NCBI GenBank assembly: GCA_016844565.1
Contig: JAENJB010000040.1
Span: 1-12,606, forward strand
Reading direction: 5' to 3'
DNA from: Dehalococcoidia bacterium
Lineage (GTDB): Bacteria > Chloroflexota > Dehalococcoidia > JAENJB01
DNA: 12,606 nt
Shown piece after piece: positions 6,870 through 12,606 of the stretch. The notes under the pieces are model-generated. The model ran no database searches and was not told the origin of the DNA. It saw only the letters and a list, made by a program, of their open reading frames with translations. The position numbers were made by a program, and so were the translations under genes. Numbering within the stretch: the first letter of the stretch is position 1; every line of letters begins with the position of its first letter.

Positions 6870-7667
6870 ATGGATTGGGGAATGAAGAACCGTCTGGCCA
6901 GGGTAATCAAGCCTAAGACCGGGCGTGGGGTGATGCTGGCGGTGGACCACGGCTATTTCCTCGGGCCTACTTACAGGCTGGAGGAGCCGCGGAGGACCAT
7001 AGGGCCGCTCCTGGCCTATGCTGATTCGATTATGCTCACCCGTGGGGTGCTGCGGACGTCGGTGGATGCCGACACGGACACACCGATCGTGCTCCGGGTA
7101 TCCGGGGGCACGAGCATTGTCGGGCGAGCCCTGTCCGATGAGGGTATCACTACACCGATGAAGGAGGCCATCCGTCTCAACGCGGCAGCGGTGGCGCTGT
7201 CCATCTTCGTGGGCACAGAGCACGAGCACCAGACGCTGCTGAACCTGTCGCAGACGGTGAGCGAGGGCGAGGAATATGGCATGCCGGTGCTCGCGGTCAC
7301 AGCGGTGGGTAAGGAGTTGGAGAAGCGCGATGCCCGCTACCTCAGTCTGGCCTGCCGTATCGCCGCTGAGCTGGGAGCCCACATAGTGAAGACATACTAT
7401 TGCGAGGGGTTCGAGAAGGTGGCCGGCAGTTGCCCTGTGCCGGTGGTTGTCGCCGGTGGGCCCAAGCTCGATACCGAGATGGATGCCCTGCAACTGACAT
7501 ACAACGCTGTTCAGGCCGGCGCCGTGGGAGTGGATATGGGAAGAAACATCTGGCAGTCAGACTTTCCTGTGGCCATGCTCAGGGCCATTCGTCTCATCGT
7601 GCACGAAAACGGCAATGCCAGGCAGGCTCACGAGCTATTCCTGAGCTTGAAACAACAGGGGAAGTGA
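6870..7667 (+). CDS. LsrF-like class I aldolase/thiolase (DeoC/FbaB/DhnA family)
   Basis: A 265-aa TIM-barrel class I aldolase. It resembles LsrF, the 3-hydroxy-5-phosphonooxypentane-2,4-dione thiolase of AI-2 breakdown, over nearly its whole length: the N-terminal DWGMKNRL, PKTG, VMLAVDHGYFLGPT, LTRGVLR, HIVKTYY with the Schiff-base Lys174, CPVPVVVAGG and the phosphate-binding GVDMGRNIWQSDFPVAM. The N-terminal extension of E. coli LsrF is absent. The same superfamily includes archaeal-type fructose-bisphosphate aldolase and 2-amino-3,7-dideoxy-D-threo-hept-6-ulosonate synthase, so the reaction is uncertain. No lsrK, lsrR, lsrG or lsr transporter gene is in the window, which weakens an AI-2 role. 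The start ATG 6870 has a GGAGG 8-9 nt upstream. It is the last gene of the co-directional group beginning at 3771 and is followed by a 248-bp gap. Confidence 0.82.
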   Translation: MDWGMKNRLARVIKPKTGRGVMLAVDHGYFLGPTYRLEEPRRTIGPLLAYADSIMLTRGVLRTSVDADTDTPIVLRVSGGTSIVGRALSDEGITTPMKEAIRLNAAAVALSIFVGTEHEHQTLLNLSQTVSEGEEYGMPVLAVTAVGKELEKRDARYLSLACRIAAELGAHIVKTYYCEGFEKVAGSCPVPVVVAGGPKLDTEMDALQLTYNAVQAGAVGVDMGRNIWQSDFPVAMLRAIRLIVHENGNARQAHELFLSLKQQGK

Positions 7668-7774
7668 TGCCTTGGGGGTGGGGGACAGGTCGAAGGCAAG
7701 TTATCTTGTCATTGCTAATTGGCAAACGGTTCGCGGATATGGGCTAGTACCTGCTTGCACAGAAAGCTAGACAA

Positions 7775-7869
7775 TCCTCTCCCCCCTTGAGGGGGAGAGT
7801 TAGAGAGAGGGGGTTTTGGCTTATGCTGAGATTTCACCCTCACCTAGCCTCTCCCGTCGAGGGAGAGGA
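7775..7869. repeat. REPIN/MITE-like element: two inverted palindromic units
   Basis: The left unit begins TCCTCTCCCC and folds as CTCTCCCCC (7777-7785) with GGGGGAGAG (7791-7799), then continues TTAGAGAGAGGGGG. The right unit (about 7831-7869), read on the opposite strand, begins TCCTCTCCCTC, folds as CCTCTCCC/GGGAGAGG and continues CTAGGTGAGGGTG. The two units align over about 38 nt in opposite orientation around an 18-nt spacer, with a short extra match (AAT or AATT) just outside. This is the layout of REPINs and small MITEs mobilised in trans by a REP-type transposase. No transposase is in the window and no clear target duplication is visible. Confidence 0.6.
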
Positions 7870-7880
7870 ATTCTTTTATC
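7848..7880 (+). terminator. Possible intrinsic terminator formed by the right palindromic unit
   Basis: CCTCTCCC (7848-7855) and GGGAGAGG (7861-7868) form an 8-bp GC-rich stem with a GTCGA loop, followed by AATTCTTTTAT. The T-rich tail is imperfect. It could end transcription from the aldolase gene and separate it from the fumarase-sdh operon, which would then need its promoter in 7869-7915. No convincing promoter was recognised there. Confidence 0.4.
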
Positions 7881-7915
7881 GTACAAGGACTGCTGCAACT
7901 AAGTACTAAGGCGTT

Positions 7916-8716
7916 ATGAGAGAGATTCCAGTAGAAAAGGTGGCCGAAACGGTGGCCCGGCTTTGCCAGGAGGCTAATTCCGATCTGGGTGAGGACGTCC
8001 TTGCGGCATTGCGAAGTGCTCTCCTCGAGAATGCCCGGATCGCCCGGGAGGAATCGGTGCCAATCTGCCAGGACTGCGGCATAGCGGTGGTCTTTCTGGA
8101 GATTGGACAGGATGTTCATTTTGTGGGTGGCAACCTATATGAGGCCGTGCGGGCCGGGGTAGCTGATGGCTATGCCTTGGGATACTTGCGCAAGTCAGTG
8201 GTTAGGCAGCCCTTCTCCGCCAGGGTGAACACGGGCGATAACGCCCCACCGGTTATCTATACCGACATAGTCCCCGGAGACAGAGCGAAAATCATCGTGA
8301 TGGTCAAGGGCGGTGGCGCGGAGAACATGAGCCGCCTGGCGATGCTCACTCCGTCCCAGGGCCGGGAGGGTGTGGTGGAGTCGGTCGTGCGAGCCGTTGA
8401 TGAGGCGGGCAGCAACCCGTGTCCCCCGGTGATTGTGGGTGTGGGCATTGGCGGCACAGCAGACGCGGCCATGGTGCTGGCCAAGAAGGTTTTGCTGCGA
8501 AAAGTGGGCGAGCCGCATGCCGACCCTGAAGTAGCGTCTCTGGAAGCGGAGCTCCTCGATAAGATCAACGCCATTGGCATCGGTCCTTCGGGGCTGGGTG
8601 GCCGCATGACTGCCCTCGCGGTGCACGTGGAGGTCTTTCCGACTCACATCGCCAGCCTGCCCGTGGCGGTGAATCTTCAGTGCCATGCGGCGCGGCACCG
8701 GGAGGCTGTGCTGTGA
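7916..8716 (+). CDS. Class I (Fe-S) fumarate hydratase, alpha subunit
   Basis: Catalytic 4Fe-4S subunit (266 aa) of the two-subunit class I fumarase/tartrate dehydratase family, interconverting fumarate and malate. The three cluster ligands expected for the family are visible: Cys51 in PICQDCG, Cys169 in NPCPP and Cys256 in LQCHAARH near the C-terminus. KGGGAENMS (131-139) and VGVGIGG are also characteristic. Most relatives have CQDTG; here the Thr is Cys54, giving an extra cysteine near the cluster. Tartrate dehydratase alpha (TtdA) is similar, but the sdh genes in the same operon favour fumarase. The start is ATG 7916 with AAGG 6 nt upstream. The stop overlaps the sdhC start as GTGA. It is the first gene of the operon; the matching beta subunit is the last, at 11913. 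Confidence 0.92.
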   Translation: MREIPVEKVAETVARLCQEANSDLGEDVLAALRSALLENARIAREESVPICQDCGIAVVFLEIGQDVHFVGGNLYEAVRAGVADGYALGYLRKSVVRQPFSARVNTGDNAPPVIYTDIVPGDRAKIIVMVKGGGAENMSRLAMLTPSQGREGVVESVVRAVDEAGSNPCPPVIVGVGIGGTADAAMVLAKKVLLRKVGEPHADPEVASLEAELLDKINAIGIGPSGLGGRMTALAVHVEVFPTHIASLPVAVNLQCHAARHREAVL

Positions 8717-9120
8717 GCGGACAGCGCAGTGCGGTGGCCCGGATAACGGGGACGAGGCGCACCGACCTCTGGCCGGGAAATTTCAAGCTCGGGATGTGGG
8801 TCTGGTTCCTGCACCGTCTCACCGGCGTGATTATCCTGCTATACTTGGTGTCGCACCTGCTGGTGATTGCCTTCTCGCGGTCTGCCTCCTCCTTCGACTC
8901 GCTGATGGCCTTCTTCTACCGACCGGTCATACTGGTCCTGGAGCTTCTGCTCCTGGCCGTCATCATCTTCCACACCCTGAACGGTTTTCGGATCATGCTC
9001 TTCGACCTGGGCATAGGTATTAGATGGCAGAAGGCGCTATTCTGGGGTTTGATGGGAGTTGGGGCGCTAATGTGGGCCTTCAGTGCTATCATTCTCCTGC
9101 CCTTTGTGAGCGGCGCATGA
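8713..9120 (+). CDS. sdhC: Succinate dehydrogenase/fumarate reductase membrane subunit C (cytochrome b)
   Basis: A 135-aa membrane anchor with three predicted hydrophobic helices (about residues 27-53, 70-90 and 105-132) that binds heme b and quinone and holds SdhAB to the membrane. Family marks are the W..HRLTG segment before helix 1 (His34), SHLL with His48, and FHTLNGFRIMLFDLG, where His87 is the probable axial heme ligand. The GTG at 8713 is chosen because GGGAGG lies 7-8 nt upstream and it overlaps the fumarase stop as GTGA. The frame is open further upstream, but only over the end of the fumarase gene. Its own stop overlaps the sdhD start as ATGA. It resembles SdhD, suggesting an old duplication. 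Confidence 0.88.
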   Translation: MSGQRSAVARITGTRRTDLWPGNFKLGMWVWFLHRLTGVIILLYLVSHLLVIAFSRSASSFDSLMAFFYRPVILVLELLLLAVIIFHTLNGFRIMLFDLGIGIRWQKALFWGLMGVGALMWAFSAIILLPFVSGA

Positions 9121-9518
9121 GAAGCAAAGCGGAGGCTGGCCTCCTTGCCTGGATTCTGCAGCGCGTGACTGCTGTGCTGCTGTTCTTTGCCCTGGGCATA
9201 CATCTATGGGTAATTCACTTCGTAGAGCCGGGGAAGGCCATCACGTTTGAGTCCGTGGTGAGTCGCATGCAAAACCCGTTGCTCATGTCCGTTGACCTGA
9301 CTCTGCTGGCAGCGGCCATGTTTCATGGCTTGAACGGCGTGAGAATTATAGCACTGGACTTTGGCATTGGCAGCCGGGGACTGAGGGCCCTAACGTGGTT
9401 ACTGGTGTTTTCCGGTGTGGTTGGTTTCCTCTTCGGCGTGAACGCGCTTTGGCCTTTCCTGTTTACTTCCGGGAGACCCTTGCTTGAGGAGGCATGGTGG
9501 AGTCTCATCAGGTCCTGA
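9117..9518 (+). CDS. sdhD: Succinate dehydrogenase/fumarate reductase membrane subunit D
   Basis: A 133-aa second membrane anchor with three hydrophobic helices (about 11-35, 57-80 and 91-117). FHGLNGVRIIALDFGIG carries His70, and His29 lies in helix 1. Eleven of 17 residues of this motif are identical to the corresponding part of SdhC. The start ATG 9117 overlaps the sdhC stop (ATGA); an in-frame ATG at 9024 would add 31 residues encoded inside sdhC with no family support. The end overlaps sdhA by 25 nt. With SdhC it would form the quinone site and heme pocket. C and D are named by gene order and could be swapped. Confidence 0.83.
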   Translation: MRSKAEAGLLAWILQRVTAVLLFFALGIHLWVIHFVEPGKAITFESVVSRMQNPLLMSVDLTLLAAAMFHGLNGVRIIALDFGIGSRGLRALTWLLVFSGVVGFLFGVNALWPFLFTSGRPLLEEAWWSLIRS

Positions 9519-11194
9519 TAGTGGGCGGCGGGCTGGCAGGCTTGAGAGCGGCCATCGCCGTCGCCGACGCCGGCCGTGACGTGGCCGTCATGTCTCAAGT
9601 GCATCCGGTGCGTTCGCACTCGGTGGCGGCGCAGGGTGGCATCAATGCTCCGCTGGGGAATGCTGAGGGGGGGCAGGACGACTCCTGGGAGAGGCATGCT
9701 TATGATACAGTGAAGGGAAGTGACTTCCTGGCGGACCAGGATGTGGTCGAGGTGATGGCGAGGGAGGCAGCGGAGGTAATCTACGAGCTTGAGGGGTGGG
9801 GCGCGCCGTTCAGCCGCACGCCGGAGGGGAGGATTGCCCAGCGGCCGTTCGGTGGAGCGGACTTCCCTCGGACCTGCTATGCCGCTGACAAGACGGGTCG
9901 GTTGCTGATGCACACCCTCTACGAGCAGAGCCTGAGGCGCCGCATCGGGTTGTATCCCGAGTGGATGGTACTCTCGCTCGTGGTGGAGGATGGCCTCTGC
10001 CTCGGCGCTGTGGCCTATCATATGCTTACGGGCGAACTGGCGTGCCTAGCTGCCGCTTCGGTTGTTTTCGCGACAGGCGGATACGGCCAGATTTACGGTC
10101 GCTCCACCAACAGCCAGTTCAACACAGGCAGCGGGATGGCCCAGGCCTACTACACCGGCGTTCCCCTCAAAGACATGGAGTTCGTCCAGTTCCATCCCAC
10201 CACCCTCATGGGCAGCAATATCCTGGTTACCGAGGCCGCCCGCGGAGAGGGAGGCTATCTCATCAACAACAAAGGCGAGCGCTTCATGAAGGACTATGTT
10301 CCTAAGTTGATGGAGTTGGGGCCTCGGGACATCGTGGCGCGGGCAATTCAGACCGAGATCAACGAGGGGCGGTGTTTCGATGATGGCTCTGTCTATCTTG
10401 ACCTGAGGCATCTGGGAGAGAAGAATATCGTGGAGAGGCTGCCGGAGATGCGCAGCAACTGCCTGCACTCGCTGGGGATAGACCCGGTGAAGCGGCCCAT
10501 CCCGGTGCAGCCCGGCCAGCACTACTCGATGGGGGGGATTGACTGCAACGTCGACGGCGAAACGGTGGTGAAGGGTTTCTACGCGGTCGGAGAATGCGCC
10601 TGCGCCAGTGTTCACGGCGCCAACCGCCTGGGGGGGAACTCACTTCTGGACACGGTGGTTTTCGGCCGGCGGGTGGGGAGGAAGATTGCGCAAGCCGAGA
10701 CGGCGAAGAGCTCTTCGCCGAACGGAAAGGCTCTGGAGCGGGCGATGGGGAGAGTCGAGAGGCGGTTGAAGGAGCTTTTCTCGGGCAGCGGCGATGAAGA
10801 GCCGGCGCAGTTGCGAGCCGATCTCAAGGACACCATGATTGAGAAGTGCGGCATTTTCAGGGATGGCGTCGTTCTGAAGGAGGCCCTTTCGAAGGTAACC
10901 GAGTTGCAGGGCAGGTACAAGAAGTTGCGAGCGATCAGGGGAGGGCGCAAGTTCAACCTGGACTTGACGAGGGCTTATGAGCTAGGTGGCATGCTCGACC
11001 TGGCTGAGGTAATTGTGAGGGGGGCGCTCGCCAGGGAAGAGAGCCGTGGCGCTCATTACCGGATGGATTTTAAGGCCAGAGATGATGTGAGATGGCTGAA
11101 GCACACCATGGTTCAGCACGCCCTTGATGGTTCGCACTTCAGCTACAAACCGGTGGCGGTTACCCGGTGGAAGCCTGAGGTGAGAAAGTACTGA
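9494..11194 (+). CDS. sdhA: Succinate dehydrogenase/fumarate reductase flavoprotein subunit
   Basis: Catalytic FAD subunit (566 aa) interconverting succinate and fumarate at the inner membrane face. The dinucleotide site is VGGGLAG at 10-16. His42 in RSHSVAAQGGI is the residue that carries covalent FAD. The substrate site is complete: His234 in QFHPTTL, Glu247 and Arg250 in TEAARGEGG, the proton-shuttle Arg278 in LGPRDIVAR, His343 in QHYSMGG and Arg378 in HGANRLGG. The C-terminus ends with the expected Arg/Lys-rich tail. Sequence alone does not decide between SdhA and FrdA use. The start is ATG 9494 or the adjacent GTG 9497; GAGGAGG at 9486-9492 is very close to the ATG and better placed for the GTG. 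The gene begins inside sdhD and ends with TGATG, sharing one base with sdhB. Confidence 0.95.
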   Translation: MVESHQVLIVGGGLAGLRAAIAVADAGRDVAVMSQVHPVRSHSVAAQGGINAPLGNAEGGQDDSWERHAYDTVKGSDFLADQDVVEVMAREAAEVIYELEGWGAPFSRTPEGRIAQRPFGGADFPRTCYAADKTGRLLMHTLYEQSLRRRIGLYPEWMVLSLVVEDGLCLGAVAYHMLTGELACLAAASVVFATGGYGQIYGRSTNSQFNTGSGMAQAYYTGVPLKDMEFVQFHPTTLMGSNILVTEAARGEGGYLINNKGERFMKDYVPKLMELGPRDIVARAIQTEINEGRCFDDGSVYLDLRHLGEKNIVERLPEMRSNCLHSLGIDPVKRPIPVQPGQHYSMGGIDCNVDGETVVKGFYAVGECACASVHGANRLGGNSLLDTVVFGRRVGRKIAQAETAKSSSPNGKALERAMGRVERRLKELFSGSGDEEPAQLRADLKDTMIEKCGIFRDGVVLKEALSKVTELQGRYKKLRAIRGGRKFNLDLTRAYELGGMLDLAEVIVRGALAREESRGAHYRMDFKARDDVRWLKHTMVQHALDGSHFSYKPVAVTRWKPEVRKY

Positions 11195-11916
11195 TGGCCG
11201 CCGAGAGGCAGGTCACCCTGGAGGTCTTCCGCTTCGATCCCGAAGTGGATAAGGGGCCGCGGTATGACAGCTTCACCATGAATGTTAAGAAGGGCATGAC
11301 GGTGATGGAGGGCCTGCTCCACATCCTCGATGTGCAGGACCACTCTCTGGCGTTGCGCTTTGCTTGCCGCGAGGGGGTATGTGGTTCGTGTGCCATGTTC
11401 ATCAACGGCTCCTATCGTCTGGCGTGCCAGACGCAGTTGGAGGACCTGAAGGGGCGCCGCGTATGGGTTGGTCCGTTGCCACACATGCCGGTCATCAGGG
11501 ACCTGGTGGTGGACATGGCGCCTTTCTTCGAGAAGGTGGGTATGGTGATGCCCTGGCTGGAAGCTCTGAGCGCGCCTTCGGGCAAAGAGCATCTCCAGTC
11601 GCCGCAGCAGCGGAGCATCATCAACGAGGCGGTTGACTGTATCCTCTGCGGCATCTGCCATTCATCCTGTCCCATGACCTGGACGAAGAAAGACTATCTC
11701 GGCCCGGCGGCGCTGACCAAGGCTTTCCGGTTCGTGGCCGACTCGCGGGACGTCGCGGGGGCGAACAGATTAGCGCTGGTGAACAGCGAGGATGGGGTCT
11801 GGCGATGCCGCACTGTCTTCAACTGCGTCGAGGCTTGCCCGAAGAACATCAATCCGACCGATGCCATCGAGAGTCTCAGGCGAATGCTGGTTGTGGGGAG
11901 GCGGAAGTCACGGTGA
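11194..11916 (+). CDS. sdhB: Succinate dehydrogenase/fumarate reductase iron-sulfur subunit
   Basis: A 240-aa electron-transfer subunit linking SdhA flavin to the membrane quinone. The N-terminal 2Fe-2S ferredoxin domain has Cys58, Cys63, Cys66 and Cys78. The C-terminal domain has CILCGICHSSCP (Cys149, 152, 155, 159) and a second set, Cys205, Cys211 and Cys215 (NCVEACPKNINP). By family knowledge these provide the 4Fe-4S and 3Fe-4S clusters. All ligands are present and the length is normal. The start ATG 11194 shares its A with the sdhA stop (TGATG), so re-initiation is likely. Its stop overlaps the fumarase beta start as GTGA. Confidence 0.95.
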   Translation: MAAERQVTLEVFRFDPEVDKGPRYDSFTMNVKKGMTVMEGLLHILDVQDHSLALRFACREGVCGSCAMFINGSYRLACQTQLEDLKGRRVWVGPLPHMPVIRDLVVDMAPFFEKVGMVMPWLEALSAPSGKEHLQSPQQRSIINEAVDCILCGICHSSCPMTWTKKDYLGPAALTKAFRFVADSRDVAGANRLALVNSEDGVWRCRTVFNCVEACPKNINPTDAIESLRRMLVVGRRKSR

Positions 11917-12482
11917 AGGAGACAGGCGCGCCAATCCGCATAACGTCGCCGCTCGATGACAGGGTGGTAAAGAGCCTGCGGGCTGGAGACCAGGTGCGGA
12001 TTACCGGGGTGCTCTACACGGCGAGGGATGCCGCTCACAAGAGGCTTGTGGACGGGTTGAAGAAGGGAGAGAGCCCGCCCTTCGACCTCACAGGGCAGAC
12101 CATCTACTATGTTGGCCCCACACCGGCGCGCCCCGGGCGTGTGATCGGCTCGGCCGGGCCCACTACCAGCGGGCGCATGGACAGCTACACTCCGCTTCTC
12201 CTGGCGCATGGGGTGAAGGGGATGATCGGCAAAGGGCAGCGTTCCGAATCGGTGAAGGAAGCGATAGGGAAGTACAAGGCTATCTACTTCGCCGCCGTGG
12301 GGGGTGCGGGGGCGCTTATCTCCCGGAGCATCAAGAAGTCGGAGGTGATAGCCTACGCGGACCTGGGGGCCGAGGCCATCCACCGGCTGGAGGTAGAGGA
12401 GTTCCCTGCGATTGTGATAAATGACACCGAGGGCGGCGACCTCTACGAAGAGGGCAAGGCCAAATATCGCCGAGGTGGATAG
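11913..12482 (+). CDS. Class I (Fe-S) fumarate hydratase, beta subunit
   Basis: The C-terminal-type subunit (189 aa) of two-subunit class I fumarase; it completes the active site formed with the alpha subunit encoded at 7916. It starts with ITSPLDDRVVKSLRAGDQV, typical of the Fumerase_C domain. Conserved stretches are YYVGPTPARPG, GPTTSGRMD (82-90), the GKG loop (106-108) and VGGAGALIS. Tartrate dehydratase beta is the close alternative. GTG 11913 is chosen because it overlaps the sdhB stop (GTGA) and has GGGGAGG about 10 nt upstream; the in-frame ATG at 11805 lies within sdhB and has no family similarity. It is the last gene of the operon. Confidence 0.92.
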   Translation: MKETGAPIRITSPLDDRVVKSLRAGDQVRITGVLYTARDAAHKRLVDGLKKGESPPFDLTGQTIYYVGPTPARPGRVIGSAGPTTSGRMDSYTPLLLAHGVKGMIGKGQRSESVKEAIGKYKAIYFAAVGGAGALISRSIKKSEVIAYADLGAEAIHRLEVEEFPAIVINDTEGGDLYEEGKAKYRRGG

Positions 12483-12515
12483 GGGTCTTCTAACAAAGGG
12501 TGTTTAAGCGGGCAA

Positions 12516-12542
12516 AGATCCACGGACTTTACCCGTGGATCT
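12516..12542 (+). terminator. Strong hairpin after the fumarase-sdh operon
   Basis: Perfect 10-bp arms AGATCCACGG (12516-12525) and CCGTGGATCT (12533-12542) flank a 7-nt loop, 33 nt after the last stop codon. The position and stability suit a transcript end, but no T-run follows (CTAAGTG), so it may instead be a processing or stability hairpin. Confidence 0.5.
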
Positions 12543-12551
12543 CTAAGTGCC

Positions 12552-12592
12552 GGTAGCAAACCTGAGAACGAAGAAAACCAGGGTTGCTAACC
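12552..12592. repeat. Imperfect inverted repeat near the window end
   Basis: GGTAGCAAACCTG (12552-12564) pairs with CAGGGTTGCTAACC (12579-12592), with one bulged T and one A/C mismatch, around a 14-nt A-rich spacer. It follows directly after the operon-end hairpin. It could be a second structure in the same 3' end, a leader of the next gene, or a repeat boundary. The window stops 14 nt later. Confidence 0.4.
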
Positions 12593-12606
12593 AGAGGAGT
12601 GTCGCC

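Noticed and set aside
7400..7747. Open frame overlapping the aldolase gene and running into the intergenic region
   Set aside because: Mostly in another frame of the aldolase gene; no motif and no ribosome site.
7775..7869. CRISPR-like repeat
   Set aside because: The two units are inverted and palindromic around a single short spacer, with no direct repeat series and no cas genes.
10046..10615. 189-codon antisense frame in sdhA
   Set aside because: Shadow of the sdhA coding sequence; no ribosome site or family resemblance.

Overview
The window is about 60% G+C, densely coding bacterial chromosome. It holds thirteen protein genes, no RNA genes, no complete mobile element and no CRISPR array. 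Lysine synthesis through diaminopimelate decarboxylase, a zinc-finger clamp-loader delta' subunit, RicT and a bacterial SdhCDAB/class I fumarase set show it is bacterial. The gene content, frequent GTG starts and GC-rich palindromic intergenic repeats would fit an uncultured Chloroflexota (Dehalococcoidia-like) or similar anaerobe or facultative lineage. That placement is an inference from general resemblance, not something the sequence proves.

Region 1 (1-3130, + strand) is a housekeeping run: 5'-truncated lysA, holB (overlaps lysA by 13 nt) and ricT (3 nt after holB). It ends against a convergent HNH endonuclease gene (3140-3643, - strand).

Region 2 (3644-7667, + strand) starts at a divergent intergenic region with a good candidate promoter for the HNH gene and a possible near-leaderless promoter on the other strand. 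Four co-directional genes follow, spaced 33-38 nt apart: a stand-alone ATP-grasp (beta-type) ADP-forming acyl-CoA synthetase subunit, FabF, an NAD-type zinc alcohol/polyol dehydrogenase, and an aldolase resembling the AI-2 enzyme LsrF. Two short dyads sit between the first two genes, one of them over the fabF ribosome binding site. The common substrate of this group, if there is one, is not known.

Region 3 (7668-7915) is the only long non-coding stretch (248 bp). It carries a 95-bp element made of two related palindromic units in inverted orientation (REPIN/MITE-like). Its right-hand hairpin is followed by a T-rich stretch and may act as a terminator.

Region 4 (7916-12482, + strand) is a tightly overlapping six-gene operon: class I fumarase alpha, sdhC, sdhD, sdhA, sdhB, fumarase beta. 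The two halves of fumarase flank the complete succinate dehydrogenase/fumarate reductase. Every junction overlaps by 1-25 nt, so the operon encodes a translationally coupled malate-fumarate-succinate module. The membrane complex is linked to quinones, and the direction of flux cannot be read from sequence. The last 124 bp hold a strong hairpin and an imperfect inverted repeat. No new multi-gene defence or mobile system is visible. The most unusual items are the split-fumarase sandwich, the LsrF-like aldolase with a dehydrogenase away from any lsr genes, and the bipartite palindromic element.
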